Of a DNA stretch of 64,000 bases, positions 8,505-15,903 are shown one piece after another (the first letter of the stretch is position 1; each line of letters starts with the position of its first letter). A program made the position numbers and the translations under genes. Location: assembly GCF_900172325.1 (NCBI RefSeq), contig NZ_FWFR01000001.1:1566335-1630334 (forward strand), given 5' to 3'. The notes under the pieces were generated by a model. The model did no database searches. It was not told the DNA's origin and saw only the letters and a program-made list of their open reading frames with translations. This DNA is from Oceanibacterium hippocampi. GTDB lineage: Bacteria; Pseudomonadota; Alphaproteobacteria; Sneathiellales; Sneathiellaceae.

Positions 8505-9097
8505 ATACCGGCTCAACTCTTGTTGTGCTTACGCGATCATTCTCGGACGCCGTTGCGACGCCATCTCTCCGGTGCTTTCATCCACCCCGCAGACTCAGAC
8601 CCGTTGGCCGGATTACGGGCGTACGAAGCCATGCGGAGATTATCCTACGACTAATCTCACGACTCGATCGGTAGCATATAGCCACCCTGTCGACCAGTAA
8701 ATGGCAGGCTGGGGCGGTATATTCGATAGGTCTGTTGCGGAAATGCCGCGGCGATTAACGAATTCGAATCCTTCATTAATTTCAGCAATCAAAGGCGAAA
8801 TGATACATTTTTGCATCATATCGCAGGGAAACGCTGGCGATCGGGCGGCGGCCGTCGCGCGGGTTGCGGCGCCATGGCGTCCGGATCCGCGGCCGGGGAT
8901 TAACCATGTGGGAAAACCGCGATCCGGCTGGCGTGCGCCGGATCGTCGCCGCGGGTTGCCGCCGGTGCGGGGAATCGCCGCGAATCTCCGTCTGGCGACA
9001 CCGTCCCGGGCTATACAAAGACATAAAGATATGTTTATATGTAATTCGGAGATGCCCCGCGTCGCGGGCAAACGGCGAATGCGAGAAGAGGTCGGCA
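8505..9097. other. Divergent intergenic region between mlaA and the ArsR-methyltransferase gene
   Basis: About 590 bases without a convincing gene; open frames here lack ribosome sites and coding character. The stretch 8740-8825 is much richer in A and T than its surroundings and holds a small hairpin (arms ATGATAC at 8800 and GCATCAT at 8813, one mismatch, loop ATTTTT). The right end carries the palindrome at 9021-9040. The left part probably holds the mlaA promoter on the minus strand; I cannot place it with confidence. Confidence 0.6.
9021..9040 (+). promoter_or_regulatory. Imperfect palindrome, candidate SahR-type operator
   Basis: ATAAAGAT at 9023-9030 abuts ATGTTTAT at 9031-9038; the second half is the reverse complement of the first except for one base. 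It lies 60 bases before the ArsR-methyltransferase start, in an AT-rich island within GC-rich DNA. From memory, operators of SahR-family methionine-cycle regulators are palindromes of ATAAAGAT type. Autoregulation and control of metF are therefore inferred, not shown. Confidence 0.65.
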
Positions 9098-10057
9098 ATG
9101 GAAGCACTGCTACAGGCGCTGAAGGCGGCGGGCGAACCGACGCGGCTTCGCCTGCTGGCGTTGTGCGCGCGGGGTGAACTCACGGTCACCGAGCTTACCC
9201 AGATTCTCGGGCAGAGCCAGCCACGCATTTCCCGCCATCTTAAACTGCTGTGCGATGCCGGCCTGCTGAACCGCTTCCGCGAGGGCAGCTGGGCTTTCTA
9301 TCGGCTGGCCCATGCCGGGCCTGGCGGGGAGATCGCCGAGCGGCTGATCGGGCTGATCGATGACGACGATCCGGCCCGCCGCCGCGACCTGGCACGGCTG
9401 GACGACGTCAAGGGCGAACGCGCCAGGGCGGCGGCGGCCTACTTCCGTGCCAACGCGGCCCGCTGGGACGAGATCCGCACGCTCTATATCGCCGAAGCCG
9501 CGGTCGAGGAGGCCCTGCTCGAATTCTTCGCCGACCGCGAGATCGGCAATTTCCTCGATATCGGCACCGGCACGGGGCGGATCCTGCAGGTTTTCGGGCC
9601 GCGTGTCGGCCAGGGAATCGGCATCGACATGAGCCACGAGATGCTGGCCATCGCGCGTGAAAGCCTGGAACGGGCCGAGCTTCGCAATTGCCAGGTGCGC
9701 CATGGCGACATGTACCATCTGCCGCTGGAGGACCGGTCGGTCGACGCCGTGGCGATCCATCAGGTGATGCATTTCGCCGACGATCCGCAGGCGGTGATCC
9801 GCGAGGCGGGGCGGGTGCTGCGTCCGGAAGGCCGGCTCGCGATCGTCGATTTCGCGCCCCACGATCTCGAATTCCTGCGCACCGAACACGAACATCGCCG
9901 GCTCGGCTTCGAGGACGGCGAGGTCGCCGAATGGTGCAGCCTGGCCGGGCTTCGGCCGATTCCACCCCGGCGGCTCGACGGCGAGCCGCTGACCGTTTCG
10001 CTCTGGGCGGCGGAGAATCCCGCCCGGGATGTCCCCGCGACTGCAGTTCAAGGATAA
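9098..10057 (+). CDS. ArsR-family regulator fused to a SAM-dependent methyltransferase domain, SahR-like
   Basis: 319 residues from the ATG at 9098, preceded by GAGAAGAGG; the frame is open further upstream but without coding character. Residues 1-90 are an ArsR winged helix (EPTRLRLLALCARGEL, then QSQPRISRHLKLL). Residues about 115-310 are a class I methyltransferase fold with the SAM-binding motif FLDIGTGTGR at 152-161. ArsR proteins with this fusion next to metF match SahR, described as a repressor of methionine-cycle genes responding to S-adenosylhomocysteine. The methyltransferase domain probably acts as a ligand sensor rather than an enzyme, which is inference. No ArsR metal-site cysteine pair is evident in the DNA-recognition helix. 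Confidence 0.85.
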   Translation: MEALLQALKAAGEPTRLRLLALCARGELTVTELTQILGQSQPRISRHLKLLCDAGLLNRFREGSWAFYRLAHAGPGGEIAERLIGLIDDDDPARRRDLARLDDVKGERARAAAAYFRANAARWDEIRTLYIAEAAVEEALLEFFADREIGNFLDIGTGTGRILQVFGPRVGQGIGIDMSHEMLAIARESLERAELRNCQVRHGDMYHLPLEDRSVDAVAIHQVMHFADDPQAVIREAGRVLRPEGRLAIVDFAPHDLEFLRTEHEHRRLGFEDGEVAEWCSLAGLRPIPPRRLDGEPLTVSLWAAENPARDVPATAVQG

Positions 10058-10063
10058 CCGCGA

Positions 10064-11005
10064 ATGATCAACCTTGCCGGAAGGCCGCTGCGCGACATGG
10101 AGGACCGCCTGTCGCTGGCGCGCGCCAATGCTCGGCTCCGCGTGTCGTTCGAGTTCTTCCCGCCGGCGACCACGACGATGCGTGACAGCCTCTGGCGCGC
10201 GATCACCCGGCTGGCGCCGATGCGGCCGACCTTCGTTTCGGTCACCTACGGGGCCGGCGGTTCGACCCGGGAACGCACGCACGAGACGGTTCACCGGATC
10301 CGTCGCGAGACCGACTTGGAACCGGCCGCCCACCTGACCTGCGTCGACACCTCGGCCGGCGAGATCCGCGACATCGCGGCCCGCTACTGGGACGAGGGCA
10401 TCCGTCACATCGTCGCCTTGCGCGGCGACCCGCCGGAGGGCGGCGCGTCCTTCCGGCGCCACCCGGACGGCTATGGTTCGGCGGTCGAACTGGTTGCCGG
10501 GCTGAAGAAGGTCGCGGACTTCGAAATCAGCGTCGCCGCCTATCCGGAAATCCACCCGGAGGCGCGCTCCAGTCTTGCCGATATCGACTTCCTGAAGGCA
10601 AAGATCGACGTCGGGGCGAGCCGCGCGATCACCCAGTTCTTCTTCGATCCGGACTGCTATTTCCGCTTTCTCGACCGGGCGCTGGCGCGCGGAATCGAGG
10701 TGCCGATCGTGCCGGGAATCCTGCCGGTCAGCAATTTCCAGAAGGTCGCCGAGTTCGCCGGCCGCTGCGGCGCCAGCGTGCCGGCCTGGCTCGCCCATCT
10801 GTTCGAGGGGCTGGACGGCGATCCGGCAACCCGGCAGCTGGTCGCGGCAATGGTCGCCGCCGAGCAGATCCGTCGTCTGCAGGCCGGGGGCATCAGCGAT
10901 TTCCATTTCTACACGCTGAACCGGGCCGACCTGGTCTATGCCATCTGCCATGCCCTGGGCCTGAGGACCGCGACGCAGGAGGACGATGTCCGCGAAGCCT
11001 GCTGA
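10064..11005 (+). CDS. metF: Methylenetetrahydrofolate reductase MetF
   Basis: 313 residues, a TIM-barrel flavoprotein. The N-terminal catalytic motif FEFFPP is at 29-34, followed by VTYGAGGSTRERT, the LRGDPP loop, and ITQFFFDPDCYFRF and IVPGILPVSN later. It reduces 5,10-methylene-THF to 5-methyl-THF, which supplies methyl groups for methionine. It lies 6 bases after the SahR-like regulator, so the two are one transcript, probably under the palindrome at 9021. The usual partner metH does not follow. Confidence 0.95.
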   Translation: MINLAGRPLRDMEDRLSLARANARLRVSFEFFPPATTTMRDSLWRAITRLAPMRPTFVSVTYGAGGSTRERTHETVHRIRRETDLEPAAHLTCVDTSAGEIRDIAARYWDEGIRHIVALRGDPPEGGASFRRHPDGYGSAVELVAGLKKVADFEISVAAYPEIHPEARSSLADIDFLKAKIDVGASRAITQFFFDPDCYFRFLDRALARGIEVPIVPGILPVSNFQKVAEFAGRCGASVPAWLAHLFEGLDGDPATRQLVAAMVAAEQIRRLQAGGISDFHFYTLNRADLVYAICHALGLRTATQEDDVREAC

Positions 11006-11034
11006 ACCGGGAGATCGGGGGGCGCCGATACGCC

Positions 11035-11577
11035 TCAGGCGTCGAGCGGTTCGGCGAGGTTGAGCAGGCTCGGCGCGGTCTCGATGATTCTCTCGAGGAT
11101 CGTCTGCGCCTGGGCCAGGCTGGCCCGGATATCGTCCGAAATCCGGTCGGCGAAGCGCGGGTCTTCCAGCGCTTCCTTCGATTGTTCGAGCCGGCGCAGC
11201 TCGGTCATCAGCATTTCCTTGGCACCGATCGGCAGCAGCGTCGAGCCGGACAGGACCATGAAGAACCGCACGCTGGCGTTGATCAGCCCGTGCAGGGTGA
11301 CGATCCGGAGATTGTCGAACTGGATCTCGAGATCCGACAGGGTCGCGGCGTCGAGTTCGACATTGGCGAGGCGGTCGGGAATGAGCGAGGCGAGGGTCTC
11401 GAACTGCGAGACCTTGCGGCGGAAGTCGTCATACATCTCGAAGCTGTGCTTGGTCGCCTCTTTCTCGGCACGATCGGCAAGCCGGAGAATCTCGTTGGCC
11501 TGACGTTCGAGCGCGCCGATCAGATCGGTCACCTCCGATTTCGTGTATTTCTTCCTGTCTACGCCGACGATCGCCAT
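11035..11577 (-). CDS. Uncharacterised helical protein
   Basis: 180 residues that I do not recognise. It is rich in charged helix-forming residues, with coiled-coil-like heptads near 15-75 (LIGALERQANEILRLADRA and following) and again near 130-170. A more hydrophobic stretch around 95-118 (GLINASVRFFMVLSGSTLL) could be a buried helix; it is weak as a membrane segment. No signal peptide. It converges on metF and sits alone on the minus strand. The ATG at 11577 has a GGGCAGCGG sequence before it. Codon use looks normal for the genome, so it is probably a real gene. Confidence 0.72.
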   Translation of the reverse strand: MAIVGVDRKKYTKSEVTDLIGALERQANEILRLADRAEKEATKHSFEMYDDFRRKVSQFETLASLIPDRLANVELDAATLSDLEIQFDNLRIVTLHGLINASVRFFMVLSGSTLLPIGAKEMLMTELRRLEQSKEALEDPRFADRISDDIRASLAQAQTILERIIETAPSLLNLAEPLDA

Positions 11578-11662
11578 CCGCTGCCCGATAGTTCAGAACT
11601 CACTGGTAAGCGCAGACTAGGGGCCAATGGCGAATATTTCCTTACTGGAAAGCAATCGGCGC

Positions 11663-12364
11663 CTACCAGGGCAGCGCCTTTCCCTGATAGTCGAAGAAAC
11701 CGCCGTGCCGGGCCGGTTCGAAACCGTCGATCAGCCGGCGGAGTCCGGCGACGCTCTCCTCCGCCTCGATCGTGGCGCCGGGGCCGCCCATGTCGGTGCG
11801 GACATAGCCGGGATGGACGATCAGCACGCCGAAGCGGTCCCTGAACTCGATCGACAGCGAGCGCGCGGCCATGTTCAGCGCCACCTTCGAGGTCCGGTAG
11901 GGAACCGCGTTGGTCGCCGCCAGATTGCCGATCGACCCCATCGTCGAGGACAGGAAGACGACCAGGCCGTTCTCGGCCCGGCCCAGCGCATCGGCAAGCA
12001 GCCGGGTCAGGCGATAGGGCGCCTGGCAGTTGACGCGGAAGGCCTCGCTCCACGCCGCTTCGTCCGGGATCTCCCCGCCCGGTCGTGCCGGGCCGATGAT
12101 GCCCGCGTTGTTGATCAGCAGGTCGAGACTGCTCTCCCCGAGCGCCCCGGCGAGCGCCGCGCCGTCGCGCGCGCTGGTCACGTCAAGGCGGTGCAGGTGA
12201 AGCTCGCCGGGACTCCCGGCGGCCAGCGCCATCAGGGTCGTCGCTTTCTCCGGCGTCCGGCAGGCGGCGTGCACGCGCCAGCCGTCGGCCAGGTAGCGGC
12301 GGCAGAATTCGAGGCCGAGGCCGCGGGCGGCGCCGGTGACGAGAACGGATTTCATGTCGGGCAT
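11663..12364 (-). CDS. Short-chain dehydrogenase/reductase
   Basis: 233 residues, a classical SDR. The NAD(P)-binding motif TGAARGLG is at 10-17, LLINNAG near 80-86, the catalytic serines in VFLSSTMGS, and the active-site YRTSK around 150. The GPA-type loop and PGYVRTDMGG follow. The short length and the family resemblance suggest a C-factor/YbbO-like reductase acting on a carbonyl substrate that I cannot name. It lies 45 bases downstream of the transporter gene on the same strand. Confidence 0.9.
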   Translation of the reverse strand: MPDMKSVLVTGAARGLGLEFCRRYLADGWRVHAACRTPEKATTLMALAAGSPGELHLHRLDVTSARDGAALAGALGESSLDLLINNAGIIGPARPGGEIPDEAAWSEAFRVNCQAPYRLTRLLADALGRAENGLVVFLSSTMGSIGNLAATNAVPYRTSKVALNMAARSLSIEFRDRFGVLIVHPGYVRTDMGGPGATIEAEESVAGLRRLIDGFEPARHGGFFDYQGKALPW

Positions 12365-12409
12365 TGCGAACGGTATCCCTGGGCTGGCGTCGGATCGGTC
12401 CGCGCCGCC

Positions 12410-13375
12410 TCAGACTTGTGGCGGTTTCGCGGGCGGCGCGGGCGGCCGGCCCGAGAAGCGCCGGTAGATCGGCGACAGCACGGCCGGCAACATGTACATC
12501 GGCAACTGGCCCATGGCGAAGAAAACGATGACCTCGAAGCTCGCCTTGTCGGCCAGCACCGCCAGCACCAGGCCCATGTTGCAGTTGCCCGACAACAACC
12601 CGATCGTCATCGCGTCGCGCCCCCCGAATTTCAGGAAGAGCAGCGAGCTGACCCCTTGCAGGACGAGGTTGGCGAGGAAGGCGGCGACGATGCAGGCGAC
12701 CACGTAGATCGGGCGCTGGAAGGTGAATTCCGTGACCCCGTCCATGATCGCGAGCGCGAAGACCAGCATGGCGAGGACGGCGCCGGCGTCGAGGCTGGGC
12801 GCCTGCCGGCGCAGCCAGGCCGGCCCGGCGATCTTGCGGGCGATTGCCGCGACGATGAACGCGCTGCCGATCAGCCCGCCGAGGCGCAGCATGAACTCGA
12901 GGAGAGAGATCTGCAGTTCGAGGCCGAGCAGGGCGAGCGCGATCAGCGGCAGCGTGAACGGCGCCAGCACCATGCAGACGATGACGGCGACCACGACGAG
13001 TTCGCCGTTCAGGCCGACGAACAGCGCGATCGCCGCCGCCGAGACGATCGGCGGGGCCGCTGTCATGAGGACGAGCGCGGTCTGCAATCCGCCGCCGATG
13101 CCGAGCGCTTCCGTGACCAGATAGGCCGCGACCGGCGAGACGATCAGCGCCCAGAAGGTGATCAGCCCGATCATCACCGGGCGACCGACGTAGCTGCCCA
13201 TGATCTGCCAGTCGAGCCGCATCAGCGCGATGATCAGCGGCAGCAACAGCATCGGCACGAGCATCGGTCGCGCCAGCTGGGCGAGCGGCGGGATCGCGAA
13301 TCCGACGAGCACGCCGATGGCGAGGATCTTCGTGCCGTTCCGGCCGGTCCAGTGCAGCAGTTGAAGCGGCGACAT
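12410..13375 (-). CDS. Bile acid:sodium symporter-like membrane transporter
   Basis: 321 residues from the ATG at 13375 (MSPLQLLHW); the frame upstream of that is open but reads as noise. About nine or ten hydrophobic segments cover most of the length. Features that suggest the SBF/BASS superfamily are the unwound helix region around ALVLMTAAPPIVSAAA and the second half GGRDAMTIGLLSGNCNMGLVLAVL, whose GN-containing crossover resembles the sodium-binding motif. The substrate is unknown. It shares a divergent 208-base promoter region with the desaturase gene. Confidence 0.75.
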   Translation of the reverse strand: MSPLQLLHWTGRNGTKILAIGVLVGFAIPPLAQLARPMLVPMLLLPLIIALMRLDWQIMGSYVGRPVMIGLITFWALIVSPVAAYLVTEALGIGGGLQTALVLMTAAPPIVSAAAIALFVGLNGELVVVAVIVCMVLAPFTLPLIALALLGLELQISLLEFMLRLGGLIGSAFIVAAIARKIAGPAWLRRQAPSLDAGAVLAMLVFALAIMDGVTEFTFQRPIYVVACIVAAFLANLVLQGVSSLLFLKFGGRDAMTIGLLSGNCNMGLVLAVLADKASFEVIVFFAMGQLPMYMLPAVLSPIYRRFSGRPPAPPAKPPQV

Positions 13376-13583
13376 CGGGTTCCGTGCAGCAGGGCGCGAC
13401 TGCGCGTATGAGGAGACAAGGTGCGAAAGAACGCGCGTGAGAGGATCTGGGCGTTCAATCGTGATTAGCGGGTTTCTCGTCGCTCTGCCAGTCCCTGCAA
13501 CGGCAAGCTGTTGATCGGGGACAGGGCGCCGCTCGGTCGCCCGGCGGTTGCAAATCGCGGGATTCGGCATAGGCTGATGCGCC

Positions 13584-14651
13584 ATGGACAAGGCGGGCAG
13601 GCATGATGCCGGCGATCCGGCGCTGGGCAGCCTGGCGGGCGAGGAATTCCGCGCCGGCCGGGGCGGCGCGCTCGCCGGCGCCGAACTCAAGGCGTTGAAC
13701 CGGCTGGACGACCGGCAGGCGCTGCTTTCGGTCGCCGTCGACGTCGCGATGATCGCCGTCACCGCCTGGGTCGCGCTCCGCTGGTGGAGCGCCTGGACGG
13801 TCCTGCCGGCGATGCTGGTCATGGCCTCGCGCCAGCATGCCCTGGTCATCATCGCGCACGAGGCGGTCCATTACCGGCTGTTCTCGGGCCGTCTCGCCAA
13901 CGAGATCGTGGGCCGGCTGGCCGGTTACGCGGTCGGCATCTCGATGTGCACCTACCGGGTCGTGCACCGGCTGCATCACAACCATCTCTACGGGCCGTCG
14001 GACCCGGACATGCCGCTGATGGCCGGCTACCCGCGTGGCCGGCTCTATCTCGTCCGGAAGCTGGCCAAGGACCTCTGCGGTCTCGGCGCCTGGCGCAACT
14101 TCGCCTATTTCTTCGGCGCGCCGGGCCTCAACCGGGAAACCGGCGCCGCGGCGCGGCCGCTCATCGATACCTCGGAGCGGCTGGGACGGCAGGCGCTGGC
14201 CGATCGATGGGCGATGCTCGCCGTTCAGGCGGGGCTGCTCGGGCTTGCGCTCTCAGGCGGCTGGTGGCGTGAGTACCTGCTGCTCTGGGTCGTCCCGCTG
14301 CTGACGATCTTCCAGGTGCTGCTCAGGCTCAGGGCGGTGCTGGAACATGGCGCGCCGGCCAATCCGGCGGAGGTCCGCCAGGCGGCCCGCACAAACCATT
14401 GCCCGGGCCCGCTCCGCTGGCTGCTCTTCCCGCACGCGGTGAACTACCACCTGGAGCATCACCTCTATCCGGCGATCCCGCACTACAACCTGCCGAAGGC
14501 GCACGCGCTGCTCGCGGCGCGCGGTTTCCTGGACGATGCCGAGGTCAGGCCGGTCGGGGCGACGCTGCGCCGGATCTTTGCTGATCCGGTGCCCGATCCG
14601 AATCCGGACCCGGAATCGCCTCCGGGCCCGGCTTCGGGACAGACTGCCTAG
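13584..14651 (+). CDS. Membrane fatty acid desaturase family protein
   Basis: 355 residues with the three histidine boxes of membrane di-iron desaturases and hydroxylases: HEAVH near 92, HRLHHNH near 128, and HLEHHLYP near 290, plus hydrophobic segments around 47-85 and 215-250. The family introduces double bonds or hydroxyl groups into acyl chains or isoprenoids; the substrate is not predictable here. The last 30 residues form a Pro/Asp-rich tail (repeating PDP and PNP). Its TAG stop and the porin stop on the other strand share the four bases CTAG. Confidence 0.85.
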   Translation: MDKAGRHDAGDPALGSLAGEEFRAGRGGALAGAELKALNRLDDRQALLSVAVDVAMIAVTAWVALRWWSAWTVLPAMLVMASRQHALVIIAHEAVHYRLFSGRLANEIVGRLAGYAVGISMCTYRVVHRLHHNHLYGPSDPDMPLMAGYPRGRLYLVRKLAKDLCGLGAWRNFAYFFGAPGLNRETGAAARPLIDTSERLGRQALADRWAMLAVQAGLLGLALSGGWWREYLLLWVVPLLTIFQVLLRLRAVLEHGAPANPAEVRQAARTNHCPGPLRWLLFPHAVNYHLEHHLYPAIPHYNLPKAHALLAARGFLDDAEVRPVGATLRRIFADPVPDPNPDPESPPGPASGQTA

Positions 14652-15721
14652 AAGACGAGGCGGGTACCGACGATCCCGAACAGGTTGTCGCCATCGGTGC
14701 TGACGCCGCCGGCGGTCGCGCCGTTGACGTCGTCGTAATATTGCACGCCGCCAAACACGGTGACCCCGAGGCCGAGGGCGTAGCTGGCGCCGACCTCGAC
14801 GCCGTCGGCGCTGTCGAGGCCGTCGGTATCGCGATGGACAAAGGCGACGCCGGTCGTCCAGGGGCCGCGTTCGTAGCTGACGCCGACGGTATACTCGGTG
14901 ATGTCCGCGCCCGAGACGCCGCCCCGGTTGTCAAGCTGGCGATAGCCGGCACCCAGCTTGAACTGCTTCCAGCCGAGGTTGCCGCCCACCGTCCATTCCC
15001 GCGGATCCTGGCGGGTCGGGCCGCCGGATTCGGCGTCGCCCCAGCCGTAGCTGCCGGACACCGCGACCTTGAAGTCGCCGTAGGTGCGGACGTAATTGGC
15101 GCCGAGTTCGACCACGTCGCCGATCGTGCCGTCGGAGAAATCGTCGAACTCGCTGCCGCTGTAGGTGCCGCCGCAGCCGCCTTCCTCGCAACGGTCCGGG
15201 GTGTAGGAGGCGCCGAGCTGCAGGCCGGCGAAACGCGGCGAGAAATAGGTGACCTTCTCGGAATCCGTGGTCAGGTCGACGCCGCGCGTGGTGAAGTTGA
15301 TGCCGACCGGCGAGAAGACCGGGTCGTCGAAGCCGTAGCCGGGGATCGGCATCGGCGCGGTGACATGCATCAGGTAGGCGGCGGAATTCTCCGACCCGAT
15401 GTTCAGCCGGCCCCAGTTGCCGGCCAGGTAGATATAGCTCTCGTCGATCTGGTCGCCGCAGGTCTCGGCTTCGAGCTGGACGTTGACGCCGACCGTGAGG
15501 CCGTTGTCGAGCGTCGTCTCGCCGGTGAAATGGATCTCGCCCTCGCGCGCCAGATGCCGGGACCGGCGCCCCGCGTCATTGTCGTAGTCGGATACGACGA
15601 AGGTCCCGTAGAAGTAGCCGCCGACGCCGATCCGGATCGGCTCATCCGCGCCCGCCGTACCGGCGAGGGCGGAAGAGGCGAGCAGCGCGGTGGTTCCGAG
15701 AAGCACGGAGCGGGTAGACAT
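14648..15721 (-). CDS. Outer-membrane porin
   Basis: 357 residues from the ATG at 15721 (MSTRSVLLG). A signal peptide ends near AGA at 23-25. The mature part alternates polar and hydrophobic residues as in beta strands: GGYFYGTFVVSDYD, then GRLNIGSENSAAYLM, with the aromatic C-terminus GTRLVF expected for BAM recognition. It resembles the Gram-negative porin family (porin_4) of alphaproteobacteria. One extracellular-loop-like segment has closely spaced cysteines (RCEEGGCGG). It has its own promoter region with an inverted repeat at 15830-15862. Confidence 0.88.
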   Translation of the reverse strand: MSTRSVLLGTTALLASSALAGTAGADEPIRIGVGGYFYGTFVVSDYDNDAGRRSRHLAREGEIHFTGETTLDNGLTVGVNVQLEAETCGDQIDESYIYLAGNWGRLNIGSENSAAYLMHVTAPMPIPGYGFDDPVFSPVGINFTTRGVDLTTDSEKVTYFSPRFAGLQLGASYTPDRCEEGGCGGTYSGSEFDDFSDGTIGDVVELGANYVRTYGDFKVAVSGSYGWGDAESGGPTRQDPREWTVGGNLGWKQFKLGAGYRQLDNRGGVSGADITEYTVGVSYERGPWTTGVAFVHRDTDGLDSADGVEVGASYALGLGVTVFGGVQYYDDVNGATAGGVSTDGDNLFGIVGTRLVF

Positions 15722-15829
15722 CGGCGAATTCCTGTTGCTGTGTACCGGCCGAACGGCCGAGATGACTTTCGAGGTTCCACTTAGGGCAACAAAGCGGCGG
15801 AGGAAAGACAACCTGACCCGTGGAAAGGT

Positions 15830-15862
15830 GTTTTCACAAATTCGTGTGATAATGGTGAAAAC
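15830..15862 (-). promoter_or_regulatory. Inverted repeat in the porin promoter region
   Basis: GTTTTCAC (15830-15837) and GTGAAAAC (15855-15862) are perfect inverted copies with a 17-base spacer, an arrangement that places both arms on about the same DNA face. The site lies 109-141 bases upstream of the porin start on the minus strand, in a locally AT-rich stretch. A dimeric regulator site is plausible; no regulator is identified. Confidence 0.5.
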
Positions 15863-15903
15863 CTTCCGATTTCGTTGCTCCTGCCCGGCGCGGCCGCCCG
15901 GCG

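Noticed and set aside
8864-9097. An in-frame N-terminal extension of the ArsR-methyltransferase protein.
   Set aside because: It would place the palindrome inside the coding region and reads as noncoding; the ATG at 9098 has a good ribosome site.
11006-11034. ATCGG/CCGAT short hairpin between metF and the convergent unknown gene.
   Set aside because: Only five base pairs and no T-tract; not better than chance in GC-rich sequence.
14590-14640. PDP/PNP-rich tail of the desaturase as possible sign of a repeat expansion.
   Set aside because: The underlying DNA repeats are imperfect, and proline-rich tails are common in this family.
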